64,000 nucleotides of DNA from Epiperipatus broadwayi (GCA_028023455.1 JAQFVV010000072.1:1074501-1138500); one strand, 5' to 3'. Shown: positions 1-12,124, numbered from the stretch's first letter. The notes: generated by a model from the sequence alone, not told the origin. Translations and numbers: made by a program.

Positions 1-31
1 TTCTCAGGGCACTCGTGTTTATTAAAGATCG

Positions 32-49
32 GCCCAAGTTGGTTCGCCA
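32..49 (-). promoter_or_regulatory. Primer-binding site of a minus-strand LTR element
   Basis: On the minus strand the sequence right after the LTR end is TGGCGAACCAACTTGGGC. It begins with the TGG expected of a site that pairs with the CCA end of a tRNA. The LTR just before it ends in CGTTATAAT, as does the complete element at 50322-56689, which has its own site in the same place. The internal region and the rest of this element lie left of the window. I did not match the site to a particular tRNA. Confidence 0.55.
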
Positions 50-2111
50 ATTATAACGATCGAAATGAAAGTGAAGATCGAATCTAACCGCAAACTACGA
101 TATCTGCTCTACAGGGCACCATCTAGGCATTTAAACCTAGAAAAATTTATAGAGTAGGCAGATATGTGCTGTTAAGATTCCACTTTATTTAAATATTCAG
201 ATCATTAGCCCAAGTCACTAGCTCAGTGGAGACGCAGAGATAAAAATCTATATCTTAATTTATATCTTAAATATAAATAAATAAAAGCCACTGCCAGAAA
301 TTAACACATAAAAATATTTATTTACGCACATATAAAATCATTCTAATTTGAGGAATAAGTTTAACATTTTAGATTTTTATATTAACTTTTAATTTTACAT
401 TTAACTAAGTTTCAATGAGTTTAATATTTTATTTAGATAGTCGAGTATGAATAGACTACATAGACCTGCATTTGAAAAGAAAATATTCTATCCCTTATTT
501 AACCTTAGGCCAAAAAATTTGCAATCAAACCGGCGCCAATCCATCTGATACATTTATGTATTCAATGTAGCATGAAAATACGACAACACAAAATACTATA
601 CTGTCAGGAATGTACATCTGATCAGTAATTAGAATTAGAGAAGACATTGTCTCTCCACCAACAGGAATGTCACATCTGTTGGCAAGTAGAACAATAAACA
701 TAAAACTCCATAGGAATCGATCGCGGTCCTTTGCCGTCTTACAAACCCATCCATAGGCAAACAGAAGGTGTGTGGCATATATACACAATCCTGCACATAG
801 CGGATCTCATACTACATCTACTAATTACACAAATATATCCAATCCATTGAGCCAATTCAACTACGAAATGAATAACCTAAGATTACCCTCCCTTAATATA
901 ACTTTACAAAACTATATAGCCATTCATGCCCGACTTAAATTTAACATTTAAATACGTTCGCGCAGATTATTTTTATACAATTTGTTTTATAATGTCGAGT
1001 ATAGATCGGCTGCATAGATTCCACGGTCAAAAACATTCCAAATTAAACACAACCGATCAAAATACAAAGTCAATCGATAACGTCAATTGCTGAGGGAATA
1101 CAGGAGACCCTTTGGTGTTCATCATAAGACACCGCAGTGACATCGTTGACTTATATATTCTAATCGATTGTGAAAACCACAACATAATCAACCGCTAACG
1201 AATCTATGCAACGTCTATACCCAACTTAAATGTAATGCATTTAATAATTTCTACAATAAATATTACTACAAATAAAAATAATAAAATGGAAATGATTTTA
1301 GCAAAACTTAACTATATAAATTTAAACAATCAATTATTAATTTGAAAATCAAATAAGAGTTCATTTTAAAATTTAAATTAGCTGAATCTTTAAAAAAAAC
1401 AATGATGAAAGTTCTTAATTACTTTTTTTTGTTGTTGTTAATTTGTAAAGTTCATAGCTCATGGTAGAAGAGTCCAGGTTTCTGCTTTTAATTCCCGTGA
1501 TGCCTCCATTGGAAGATAATGTTCTGGAGATGGCAATAGCTGGTTCAAGGTATCACAGTCTTTTCATTTTTTTTTTAAATAGAGAGTGTGGTATGTGCGT
1601 CCTACCACATCTCTCAAACACAAAATGCTGGAACTGCCAGAAAAAACTGTATTTCCCTTTTTATATTATCCACACGGATTCAATCAACAAAACGTCACTA
1701 ATCCATCACTTTCATTAGGGTCCGAGCCAAGGCTTAGTGCTTCCATTGGTCAAGCTAATTTCTCTTTATTTTCTTATCTATCTTTCATCAGATCATTTTA
1801 ATTATACAAGAGCCCAAGGCTAGCTTGCTTTTCAAACAATTTATAAACAATCATTTCCATTTACAGATTACAAGAATTAATTAATACCTGTTTTTATTTT
1901 TAAATCTTGTACTTTTTTTATAAAAAAGTACGTTCAAATACTTATTTATTTGTTTTTTTAAAAAAAAAATATTTTTAAAGTTTGGCATCTGTGCGAATGT
2001 ATATACGTTTAACAAACATTTTAATTTTAGCGTTTAGTTTTTTACTTTTATTTGCGAACTTTTAAGTTTTTATTTTAAATTAATGTAACGACATATTTAT
2101 ATATCGTTACA
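50..2111 (-). mobile_element. 5' LTR (about 2.06 kb) of a minus-strand LTR retrotransposon running off the left edge
   Basis: Read on the minus strand the segment starts TGTAACGA and ends CGTTATAAT, followed at once by a TGG-type primer site. The first 28 nt (2084-2111) form a hairpin with perfect 8-bp arms, TGTAACGA and TCGTTACA. The right flank is an (AT)n tract, as for other LTRs in this window. No long ORF or protein similarity was found inside, as expected of an LTR. The right boundary is inferred from the terminal hairpin and the AT flank; the left one from the primer site. The matching 3' LTR would lie outside the window, so identity between the two cannot be tested here. Confidence 0.55.
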
Positions 2112-2199
2112 ATATATATATATATATCAACTAAAGAGCATGCTAATAACTCTAAAGAAGGTTTTTTTTTAAATGATAAATGTTACAAGAGAATGCATT

Positions 2200-2890
2200 T
2201 GGTCAGTGAGGAGCTATGACACCAGATTCAAAATGCCAACTCAAGCTAAGCATTTATCTAATACTTACTTATTAAGAAGAAGATCTGAAACTTTCAGACA
2301 TCTACATGTCTTTAAATTCAGCTCTCCAACTGAAATAATCACACGGGCCTGAACTTAATAGATACATCATATATTAACAGGCTTAGCAATTTAATTTATC
2401 CAAAGCCTCAACAGCCAAATAATAATAGTAATAAAATCAAGTCATGCATCACATGACTTCTATAACTTGCATTTACAATTATGTAAAATAAAGAGGGCGC
2501 TAATAGCTCTAAACAAGCTTTTTTTATGATAAATGCTACAAGAGAGAGAGAGAGAGAGAGAGAGAAAAGCTTGTTTAGAGCTATTAGCACCCTTCTTATT
2601 TTACATATTTGTAAATGCAAACTATATAAGTCATGTGATATATGACTTGATTTCATTACTATTATTATTTGGCTGTTGAAGCTTTAGCTAAATTAAATTG
2701 CTAAACCTATTAATATATGGTATATCTGAATTAATTTCAGGCCCATATGGTAATTTCAGTTGGAGAACTGAATTCTAAAACATGTAGGTGTCTGAAAGTT
2801 TCAAATCTTCTTCTTAAGAGTTAAGTATTACATAAATGGTTAGCTTGAATTGGCATTTTGAATCTGGTGTCCTAGTTCCTCACTAAAGAG
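2200..2890. repeat. Long imperfect inverted repeat (fold-back element)
   Basis: The left arm (about 2206-2537) and right arm (about 2566-2884) are reverse complements over roughly 320-330 nt with scattered mismatches. For example GAGGAGCTATGACACCAGAT pairs with the ATCTGGTGTCCTAGTTCCTC end. The arms meet at a (GA)n tract at 2541-2565. No transposase is seen. Such structures arise from palindromic MITE-like elements or from two elements inserted head to head. Part of the right arm recurs at about 2940-3015. Confidence 0.8.
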
Positions 2891-3490
2891 AGCCATAGCT
2901 CAAAAACAGGAATGGAGACAATCCTAGCATTTATCATTAGAAAAAAAGCACTCTTTATTTTACATATTTGCAAATGCAAGCTATGTAAGTCGTGTGAAAT
3001 ATGACTTGATTTTATTAATATATATATATAGTAGTTATATCAAATGGATGCATGAAGAACTTTTTTCAATTAAGACATAAATCAATAGATTATATTTATC
3101 CATTAAGCATGCATAGAAATTGACACACAAATGCAGAAGTTTATTTACAGATGCAGAGATTTCTAATGAAATTTCTATTCGTTATTCTTTTCCTATTCTG
3201 TTATTGATATTAAATAAAATTTATTTTGTTACTTCAAAGTTGTATTTAAAGTTTTTTTTAAAATTTTTGATGCTGCCTGATTGAAATTAAATTTATATCA
3301 TCCAGGGCGTGGTAAAAACAAAGGCCGATAGGTAAGTGATCTACCATCAGTTTCAGTCACATAATAAACAACCAATCATAGTCGTAATTCTTTCAACATC
3401 GTCATAGTAATACACGATCTATTCACTAAAATAACTAAATGAACTTTTTTAACATTTAATTTAAAAGAGATATAATTTATTATAACTTAC
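2891..3490. other. Intronic AT-rich spacer
   Basis: Holds an extra partial copy of the neighbouring fold-back arm (about 2940-3015, around TTTACATATTTGCAAATGCA), a short AT tract near 3020 and otherwise unremarkable sequence. No exon with plausible splice sites was seen. Confidence 0.5.
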
Positions 3491-3597
3491 TGCATGATCG
3501 TAAACTTGCATAACGGATTTTATCATCCACTCTTTCTTTGGCCTTAGCAATTGCTTCAATTAAATCTCCAATCCACTTATCTTTATCTTCTTTTGAG
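3491..3597 (-). CDS. FARP: FARP-like gene, exon: C-terminal helix of PH domain 1 and start of linker
   Basis: Read on the minus strand, a polypyrimidine tract and TTAG acceptor precede 107 nt, followed by the donor GTAAGT. The exon completes a split codon from the exon at 11912-11994 (AA plus C, Asn), then gives 35 codons containing KEDKDKWIGDLIEAI and ERVDDKIRYASLRSC, and ends with one base of the next codon. The conserved tryptophan and acidic/leucine pattern (KWIGDL) is what closes a PH domain as its last alpha helix; in FARP proteins the equivalent stretch follows the VAA motif. The next exon should start in phase 1 further left and lead to the second PH domain, but I could not find it in this window. 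Family assignment is by pattern recognition, not by database search. Confidence 0.85.
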
Positions 3598-4029
3598 CTA
3601 AGAAAAAAAGTTAAATAAAATAGTATTGTATATTAAGTAGTTATAAAATATACAACAATTAAGAATATAGTAATTTGTGAATAAAATGAAATTACATCAA
3701 TAACCAGTAAAGATGTAAAATTAAATGGAGTCATTCAGAATAAATCAGGATTGTTAATACATAAGAAACTGAAGGAGGTAAAAAAAAATTTGTAAATGAG
3801 AAATGCAGTACTAAATAAGCTTGTAATAAAGACCCACATAATTTTGAGTCTTTCTGAATTCGAAGTCAGTCATGCAAAGAGTTTTGTTTAAAATTCAACT
3901 TTTATATGGGGTGGGAATTTGAAATAAAAAGTTGCCAGCCAAAGCAGCAGATGGTGTGCTAAGAATTCCCTGGTTGTGGGACTCAGGCTGCTTTTTGATG
4001 AGGACCCCTTATTTAACTAATTAGAACTG

Positions 4030-4650
4030 CAGATCATTTTCAGATGAGGAAAGATTGCACATATTAGAAGAACAGTGTAATATTAAATGGCACATTGTGG
4101 GACTTTGTGAAGTTAGAAAATATGGTGAAGAGACAATTGATTTAAAAAGTGGAAAATAAAATTGTGCAGATTGACATACTGTATATTAGCTAGAATGATT
4201 AGTTATTCAACTTAATGAAACAGGCAAATACTGCTAATTCAGGTTTATGCCCCAATAAGTTCTTATTGCGATGAAGGAGTGTAAATGATTTTTTATATGG
4301 ATGTACACAATTCTTTTCACCCGACCAAAACAATGTCTGAAAATGTGATGGGAGACTTTAATGCTAGAATTAGTAAATGATTAGAAGATTAAAGTGCTGC
4401 AGATAAATTTGAATATGGTAATATGAAATTAGAGAGGCTACAAACTTGTGGAGTTTGCAGAAAACTATATATTATAAATTCTTTCTTTTAAAAAAAAATG
4501 CTGAAAAGAAATGAATATGGAAGGATCCAAATGAAGATACAGTAAAATTAGATTATACTTTGAATATATATTTCAAGACTGTAATGTTCTTAACACAGCA
4601 AGTGATCATCATTTAGTAAGATATGTATTAATGTAAAATTAAACGAAAAC
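4030..4650 (+). mobile_element. Degenerate RTE-type LINE fragment, endonuclease region
   Basis: Broken frames on the plus strand still show apurinic-endonuclease-like motifs of non-LTR retrotransposons: about 4066-4135 reads like EEQCNIKWHIVGLCEVRK, about 4245-4280 like VYAPISSYCDEG, about 4348-4378 has the GDFNARIS signature and about 4500-4560 resembles KDPNEDTV...LDYTL. Stops and indels make it non-functional. It runs opposite to the LINE remnant that follows at 4824. Confidence 0.6.
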
Positions 4651-5542
4651 TATTAAGAAAGTCAGTATTAATACTTTTTATTTGTATTCTAATCTTCAGA
4701 AACTTTTCAATGAATTTAAAATAGAACTTGCAAATCAATATTGGAAGGCAATTCAAATTTTACAGTAAAATCAATAAGAAGATAAATCATAATCTATGAA
4801 GAACTATGTAAAAGATAATCATCATTTTCAACAATTACTGATCCACTGAAGGTGAGCGTCGCTACATGTTTAATCCTGTTATTCTGATCCCTAGCCTCTC
4901 TTCTATAGCAGACCAATAAATTTCTTCTTTTATCCATCTATCTCACATGTAACCTCTTCCTAAATATTTTACAATCTCTTGGGATTCTTGTAATATATCT
5001 AGCCTAGTTCCATGTCAGTGTCTTACTTGTTAGAATGATGTCAGTGATATCTGTTTGTTCTCTCACTCACGGATTTCATAATCAATCTTTTCTTAATAGT
5101 CCTAACATCCACTGACCATACTTTGTTTAATAATCTAAAGTTTATACTGCTCTCATATTAAGTGCTCAAATCTTAGATCACTAAGTAAGAAGTGATGAAA
5201 CACATTTATTAAAAATCATCATTGTCAAACTCATAGATGAAGTTATTTCTACTAAAATACTCCATCCGAATTAAATTTTTTAATTTCATCTCTTATGATT
5301 CCATCTTCATTAATATCCAAGATGACTTTCCAGTTTATTAACTTATTCTATTTGATCCTTAGCAATATTTATTTTCTTGAGCAAATCCACAGAACATTAC
5401 TTTAGTCTTTTTAGCCCTTATTTTTAATTCTATTTTCTTACATTATCTGATAACTCTTGCAATATTTTCTCAAACTCTGAAGCATTATTTGCAAAAACAA
5501 TTACATCATCTGAATCTAGATGGCTTAAATAATCTACTTTTC

Positions 5543-5637
5543 CTTTTTTTTTTTCATATGTCAAAGCATTGGCCGGGAAGCAAACTTGGGACAGTTGCTT
5601 GTAAGGCAACTGTGCTGATCACTTGGCCATCAATACT
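5543..5637 (-). mobile_element. tRNA-derived SINE, first of a tandem pair
   Basis: Minus-strand copy of the SINE family recurring through the window: a tRNA-like head with A-box-like sequence, an anticodon-arm-like CTTACAAGCA region, a B-box-like GGTTCGCTTCC equivalent, a CATATGAAAA tail and an oligo-A run (oligo-T on the plus strand). It is nearly identical to the copy 113 bp to the right. Confidence 0.8.
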
Positions 5638-5655
5638 TGACTAATCTACTTTTAC

Positions 5656-5750
5656 TTTTTTTTTTCATATGTCAAAGCATTGGCCGGGAAGCAAACTTGG
5701 GACAGTTGCTTGTAAGGCAACTGTGCTGATCACTCGGCCATCAATACTTG
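5656..5750 (-). mobile_element. tRNA-derived SINE, second of a tandem pair
   Basis: Nearly identical to 5543-5637. Both copies are separated and flanked by the same short sequence (ACTAATCTACTTTTACTTTT and close variants). This means either two insertions at one site or a tandem duplication of SINE plus TSD. Confidence 0.8.
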
Positions 5751-5810
5751 ACTAATCTACTTTTACTTTTAATCTCTTAGCTTTCCATTTTAACCTACAA
5801 CATATATCAT

Positions 5811-6224
5811 CATATATAATAGCACAGCAAAGGTACGTCCACTTTTTCTTTTAAAATATATATGTTCTACAATAATATCAACAAATAAAAAATCCTTCTC
5901 CTTTTTCTTTTCAAATCTTTATTTTTATATCTCAATACTGAACATATATATATACATTTATATAATACAAAACTCCAACGTTTCAACTGTTTTTATCTCA
6001 TACAGTCATTTTCAAGGAAAATATTAAATACATATCAATAAATAAACTTCAATTACATAAAAATTTCCTCTTACATTAACATAAACAGTAACAAACATAT
6101 TAAACATATATATAAACGGTGGAGTTTTGTATTATATAAATGTATATATATATGTTCAGTATTGAGATATAAAAATAAAGTTTTTAAAAAGAAAAAGGAG
6201 AAGGATTTTTTATTTGTTGATATT
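5811..6224. mobile_element. 414-bp fold-back insertion, possibly Penelope-related
   Basis: Arms of about 105 nt at 5874-5979 and 6119-6224 are near-perfect reverse complements. The insertion is flanked by a 12-bp TSD, AACATATATCAT, at 5799-5810 and 6225-6236. Part of the interior, read on the minus strand, is TGAAAATGACTGTATGAG...GTTGAAACGTTGGAG, which resembles the ends of Penelope-like elements. Those elements often insert with inverted partial terminal repeats. The link is inference. Confidence 0.7.
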
Positions 6225-6883
6225 AACATATATCATGTAAAATTGTAAAAAGTTTTGGAGATTAGAATCATATCTTTCTCCCTGTTATCTTGCAATTGTT
6301 TCTGTTGCATTTTGATAAATATTCTTCAGAAATATAATAATATCCTGCAATCATCATAGAAATGCTGATAGAGTCAAATGCCCTTTCATAACCCACAAAT
6401 CAAAAGCATAATGATAACTCATATTTATTGGACAATTCTATAACTTTTTCCAATATTTGTATGTGAACCACTGTACTAAAAATTAAGCTTGTTCTTTTGG
6501 TTGATTAAAATCTAAAGTCCACTGAAAATAAAGTTGTATTTATCTTAGTAAAGATTTAAAAAAAAAACAACCTATAAAAGACTGATGTATTTATAATTTC
6601 TTATATATTCTTTATCACCTTTCTTAAAAAACAATATTACTACTGCATTCTTCCAATCATCTGAAACATCTTTATCATTTGAACATTTGGCATATAATTT
6701 TGCCAATAATTTTCCTATTTCTTCACTTGCTTCATTTAAGCTTTCCTGGAGCTTTTCCTCTCTTCATTGTTTTACACTTGTGAGACTTCTATTTTATTCT
6801 ACAATTTCCAATTATATTTTATTTTGTAATTGTTAAGACTTTTGTAACATTTTACAAATTTCTAGATATTTGATTCTTGTTAA

Positions 6884-7310
6884 ACCACTAAACATCACAT
6901 GATCACCATTCTTTATGCTTACACTAGCTATTTATACAGAGGCTAAATTCTCCATACAGTAGCACCATTCAGTTCAAACCAGAGTAATAAATGGATGCAA
7001 GAAGGTTTGTGCATAATATCTCTATCTATTGCCTACACATCCAATAACCCCAGACTAGTTTCTAACTTGTGGCTTTCATCAGTGGAGATCCTTGGACTTG
7101 AGAGTACTGCACCTAGATCTTAGGATGTAACATAACCCTCCAACAGCTACCTGTTACCTTATTAGTCAACTATAAAACATTTGAGTCCAAAATGATAACT
7201 CAAAATATATTCAAAGCTTTATAGTTAGCTAATAAGGTAAAAGGTGGTTGCTGAAGGGTTGCATTAGATCCTAAGATCTAGGTACAATGCTCTCATATCA
7301 AAAACTCACT
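6884..7310. repeat. Fold-back family C, copy 1 (divergent)
   Basis: Begins with ACTAAACATCACATGATCAC and contains the CTCCATACAGTAG and CCAGAGTAATAAATGGATGC blocks found in six other places. Its right part is a second palindrome: about 7110-7176 (CTAGATCTTAGGATGTAACA) pairs with about 7217-7290 (CTAAGATCTAG end). It also contains the CTGATGA...GAAAC block on the minus strand. Confidence 0.7.
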
Positions 7311-7637
7311 TGAATTTAATGATTTCACTATCCTTTATTTTCTTATAATTTCAATCATTCTACAGATTTCATCAATAGTTTGAATAAAAAAAAATATCCA
7401 AAAGGCATCTCTGATGAAGACTGTATATTAATCAAAACTGTAAGTAAATATTTAGTAATAAAAGATGTAAGCATTGAATTTTTAAAGATTCTAAAGTTTA
7501 ACCTATAAATATAAATGTTATATATAGAGCTCGCAAAATAAAATAAAATTAGATCATGTGACATTTGACTTGATTTTTTTTGTAAATGATTGCACAAATT
7601 CTAACTTTATAGGATATTGATAATAAAATATTTTTAT

Positions 7638-8060
7638 AATCAATCATCATCTTTTTCACTGTAGGATGAAAATCCATCCGACCTTAATTCAATTCTTCAA
7701 TTCACAGATTCTTTTCTCCAAATTATTCCAGCAAACTTTCTCCATTCATCAATTTCATATGTAATGTTTTAGGTTTAAATGAAAGCTGTTGAAATTTGGT
7801 TTAATAATTTATTTGACAGTATATTATTATATCTTCCAGCAACTGTTAACTTACTACATTTCTATCCCTTAATTCTTCTAATGACATTCATTAATATTAA
7901 CTTGTTCTTTCATCCAAATATTTTATCGGGTCCTCTTCAATATTCTCAGCATTGCTGTATGGTTTGCAGTGTTTGTATTATTTTTCTATTAACTGTCCAA
8001 GCCTCAGATCCATAAGCAAGCATTATATTTATTAAAAACTTTCCATATCAAACACAAACA
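7638..8060 (-). mobile_element. RTE-type LINE 3' fragment
   Basis: Starts on the plus strand with the ATCATCATCTTTTTCACTGT/AGGATGAAAATCC block, which is the LINE 3' terminus with its short-repeat tail. It continues with the CTTAATTCTTCTAATGACAT and CAGATCCATAAGCAAGCAT blocks shared with the copy at 34366-34835. The sense strand is minus. It is 5'-truncated, as is usual for target-primed insertion. Confidence 0.65.
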
Positions 8061-8232
8061 TATTTCCGTTTAATATAACTAATTATGTAATTAATACATT
8101 ATAGAGTTACGTCTCTTAACAATGACTGCCCATGAATAAATAGTTCATTATTTAACTAAGCTATAGGATGTCATATAAAATCAAATTCAGAATTGTGAAC
8201 TATAACAATGCAAGATCACATGACTGTGTTTA

Positions 8233-8425
8233 AATCACTAAACATCACATGATCACCATTTTTTATGCTTGCTCATAACTGTTATTAAAACAGGCAAAAC
8301 TCTCCATACAGTAGTGCCATTAGATGATTTTATGCACAAGCTTTCTAGTATCCATTGATTACTCTGGCTTGCACTGAGTGGCATTACTGTATGGAGAATT
8401 TTGCCTGTTTAAGACTGGGTTTAGT
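8233..8425. repeat. Fold-back family C, copy 2
   Basis: The left part carries ACATCACATGATCACC...AAAACAGGCAAAACTCTCCA and the right part carries the reverse complement TATGGAGAATTTTGCCTGTT. The interior has CATTGATTACTCTGGCTTGC. The ends are symmetrical and there is no coding capacity. Confidence 0.75.
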
Positions 8426-8500
8426 GGAACACCCTTCATCAGTTGTTGTAAGTCCTAACACCACTAACAACAAATGAGAATAAGCTTCAATATTATATAT

Positions 8501-10738
8501 TGTGCCGGTCAAAATATGCTTATCCATCTAACATGAGCTGGAACTCACAAAATGTACTTCAAACCCAGTCGAGCCCGAGATTTTGGTCAGGGACCAGCCT
8601 GGATTCGAACCCACTCTCCAAGCCCCAGATCAAACACCTAATGGACAACATAACAATGATGGCCCACGAGAATTAATTCTTAATCTGGCCCACTAGCAAA
8701 TCAGAGAAACAAAAGTCTCATGGACTTAAACATCTATATAAACAACTTAAACACTAAAGACATTCCAAAGATAAAATCTAATATAATTAGTTAATAGGGG
8801 TTTTACTAATAAAATAGCTATGGGAAATTAGTGAATTGGATTGATTTAATAATGAGACAGAAACTGATATATGATGAATTAAAATATATTTATTGATAAT
8901 TGTTGTTGGCAAATGCACGCAGGCATTTTATTTATAAAGTAACATTACTCTAGGCCATTTAAACAATAATTGATACGTTGGCTATTATTTAATTGATCCA
9001 ATATTATTTAATGGAAACAAATAGCCCTGCTATATAACTAATCACTACATTAACTTTTACTAGTTATGCCCTTTCATCATCAGTTCAAGTGGCTATTGTT
9101 CGTGAAATCAAACCAAGTCTGGAGTGAAGCTTAATAATACGTCTTAATTATAATGAATTTATATTAACTATGGGCTTTTAAAGCGTCCCAGATAGCTTTA
9201 GATCGAATGGGTTTTCAAGATTGCTTCAGATCAACGCCGAAGACTGCATATTAGGGAGGGAAGAGTTGGCTATAACGATTTTACTAATATGCTAGGCACA
9301 AGTAAAATATAATAATAAAGTGGCTCTGCGGATGGAAGAATAGTTTTAGGGTTTTTGTGACAAACAACGATTTATCCAATAACCGGTTGTCATGCTGCAA
9401 AAGGGAACCTTTATTTGGTTCATAAGAAGCGGGGGACTTAGTGCTAATCTGGCCCGTAGCTCAGACTTCGCTACTGCACTACCCTATAAGAGAAGATGTG
9501 CTGGCAACGCCGTAGCTCCATCTTATATATAAAACAGCACAACGAGAAAAATATTAATAAGTTTCACATCCGCCAAGCCGAAGGATATTATAAATGAAAT
9601 ATCACATATTAAATGAACACAAGTTTATCAGCTTGATCAAAAGAGCCAACTCTTCTGTAGCATGAGAAATATGTATATGCTACTGACGGGAATATATACA
9701 AACTTTACTTTATCCCGTTCAATCTCTTTAGTTATCTATAACTACTAAACTTTTAAAAAGGAGGAAAAGTATATTTAATAAGGGACTTACGAATACTTTA
9801 CTAAAAAAATATACTTATGATTGCACTCCAGGCTAGTTTAATCTTTAGTAATATAATAATTAAAGGTTGAAAAGCCACATTTTATATTTATATTAATTAA
9901 TTTATTAAATGACAAAATATGAATTTGGGTTTCGAAACAGCGCACGAAATGACGCTATATAAATAATTTAACTTTATATGTTTAAAAACATATTCTATAA
10001 TTAAATGCACGCTGTTTCGAAACATAGGCACAACTAATAATAATTAAAAATAAGCAAAAGAAAAGCAAAATATAAATGCAGTGATTTAAATTATATAGCA
10101 AAACATTAATTAACACAGAAATTTACAAAAGTATTTCATATTATAGAATTTAAAGATTATTTGAAAAACAATTTAGAAAGAAGTTTCGATAATATGGTTA
10201 GCTAACCTGTTTTTGAAGAAATCATGATTGTTTTTGAAATTCACAGAGCTCTGTTATTTTAAATAATATTATAACAGTTCTATAGCTGGACTGGATAGAT
10301 TCGAGCTGGAACGAAGGTGAGTTCTTTGGCGGCTTATGGCATGTTCTTATTCAGTTGCGAGACGATTTAAAATGGTGTTGGAACGAAGGCAATTCCCTTT
10401 CAGTGGCTTATGACATCTTTTATTTGGTGTAAGCTTGTTGGTTGTTGCTTCGGCATTTGATGGATTGAACTCGGCGTTCCATCAAGGGAACGGCAGCAAA
10501 ATTTTGCCTGACTTTAGCCAGACATGGTAAAATTAAACAATTTATAACTTGGATAGTAATAGCTCTTCAAAAGCAAGATGGAGTATATCTTTCCGCTTAA
10601 AATAAGCCCTATTTATACATTTCGACTAAACTTTAACACCTTTTTGGAATTTCATTAGCCTCGGGACCAATTGACTTTTAATTAAGCAAAATAATATAAT
10701 TTAATTTCTACAACAGATAACGTCTCCGAGGTGTTACA
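8501..10738. mobile_element. Probable solo LTR (about 2.24 kb)
   Basis: One terminus is TGTGCCGGTCAAAAT, identical over 15 nt to the left boundary of repeats A (45554) and B (61456) and of the TG form expected of an LTR. The other terminus is placed at the GAGGTGTTACA ending at 10738, like the GTTACA ends of the LTRs at 15974-20053. The region is richer in GC than the surrounding intron and carries no ORF. No convincing TSD was found for this pair of ends. An alternative right end at 11090 (TTAGTTTCA) would give a 9-bp flank match ATTATATAT, but that is unusual for Gypsy elements and may be chance in AT-rich DNA. Confidence 0.45.
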
Positions 10739-11911
10739 TTTAATTACTTAAAATTATTAAAATATATAAATTATATAATTTGATTCAGTTTCATTAATTA
10801 AATTCCTTTTTAGGTGTTATAGAATGTTAAAGCTTAGCAGAAGGAACGGTATTCTGATTTAATGATAAAGTCTTTTGTTGCAAACAAAAATCAATCAGTA
10901 AACTAGATTTTACTTTTTACCCGGGGTGCAGTCACTAATTGATATCTTGTTTACACCAAATTCTCATTTTTAATTACAAACGGATGATTTTTATTTTACT
11001 GAAATAAATAACTTTTAACATATTTGTTCTTACAATATTATTTGTTTATTAAAAAAAAAAGCAAATTTAAAGAAAATACTTTAGTTTCAATTATATATGT
11101 AAAACATTAAATCAGAAAACCGTTAAATATAATTTAAATAAAATGTTTTACAGGATCTTTATTTAAACTTAAATATATATATATCAGTCCAATGTTTAAC
11201 TTATCCATCCACATACGAAATAATAGCGAATATAATTAAGAATTGACTGAAATTAATAAAACATTCTATAATAAATTATGAGCATTTCTCCGCTATAATT
11301 TTATCAAACCTGTCTAATTATAGCGTGTTTCATATGTAAATGGATGATGCAACTCAAGCGGCCATTATAGCAAAGTTTTCCTACTTGACTTATATATAAC
11401 ATTTTTACATATGACATTTTTACATTTAAGATAGGTTCGAAACTAGTTCAGACGAGTAGGTCATTAGGTTGATGGTGAAACGGAAAGGGATTGGAGGTTT
11501 CCGTTTCAATATTAAGCAGTCTTTAATTGCTTTATTTCCTTTAAACACTAAGAAATTTCTATCAAATGCATTCATTCAAGTTTCATTCTATGATTAAGTG
11601 AATTTGTTATGCTTTTCTCCATACCAATAATGTAACCTACGTCATAAAAATAAACATATATTTTAGATTTGTCCATAGTATTAATCAATGTTTCGTCTAA
11701 TTTACACATACTATCATCCAAGCAAAGAGAGGTCATGTAACAATATATCACAAAGATTTCCAAAAATCAGGAAACAAAGTATGCATGGATGAATCCATAA
11801 TATATGTTTACATCTTTCACCCATAAAATATATATATATATATACACTTTTTTGATTAAAATATTTAGATTTTAACAATTTATATTGTAATATAAATTAT
11901 ATTCTTCTTAC
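10739..11911. other. Intronic AT-rich DNA
   Basis: No gene seen. Contains an imperfect palindrome at about 11205-11355 (TCCATCCACATACGAAA against TTTCATATGTAAATGGA) and a short AT tract near 11828-11845. Confidence 0.5.
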
Positions 11912-11994
11912 TTAGCTGCCACCATTAAAGCTCTATTTCCACCATAAATTGTAAAGCAATTCCCAACACCCATCTTTGGGTCAGTTTCTTCAAC
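11912..11994 (-). CDS. FARP: FARP-like gene, exon: middle/late strands of PH domain 1
   Basis: Minus-strand exon of 83 nt between a strong acceptor (T-rich tract, TTTTAG) and donor GTAAGA. It encodes VEETDPKMGVGNCFTIYGGN followed by RALMVAA and two bases of a split codon. FARP proteins have a closely similar order here: G-M-[LV]-V-E-E, then a loop, then H/N-C-F-T-I-Y-x-x-x-x-x-[IL]-[VM]-V-A-A. These are the beta strands 4-7 of the PH fold. It is separated from the preceding exon by an intron of only 130 bp (11995-12124), in contrast with the 5-15-kb introns elsewhere in the gene. The reading phase is continuous with both neighbours. Confidence 0.88.
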
Positions 11995-12124
11995 CTAAAA
12001 AAAAAAAAATTAGAAAATTAGTTGTTTTTTTTTCCACAGGGTAACTTAATATAATTATTTTTGCTCTAAATAGCTAAAAGCTTTTAATTAATTATTTTTA
12101 TATTATTAAATTAATTTAATTTAC

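Larger units (their letters stand above)
4824..6860 (-). mobile_element. Degenerate RTE-type LINE, reverse-transcriptase to 3' end, with nested insertions
   Basis: On the minus strand the stretch near 5460-5520 reads DSDDVIVFANNASEFEKILQ, the catalytic region (motif C) of an RTE-like reverse transcriptase. The 3' end at about 4830-4855 matches the GATCAGT/TGATAATG-type tail seen in the other LINE copies here. The copy is split by two SINEs (5543-5750) and by a 414-bp fold-back insertion (5811-6224) whose TSD confirms that it arrived later. Many stops are present. Confidence 0.7.

Noticed and set aside
1404-1547. Possible next FARP exon on the minus strand: phase-compatible frame starting after a CCAG at about 1548 and open past 1410
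   Set aside because: It lies inside the LTR at 50-2111, has a poor polypyrimidine tract and no convincing donor, and shows no resemblance to the FARP linker or PH2.
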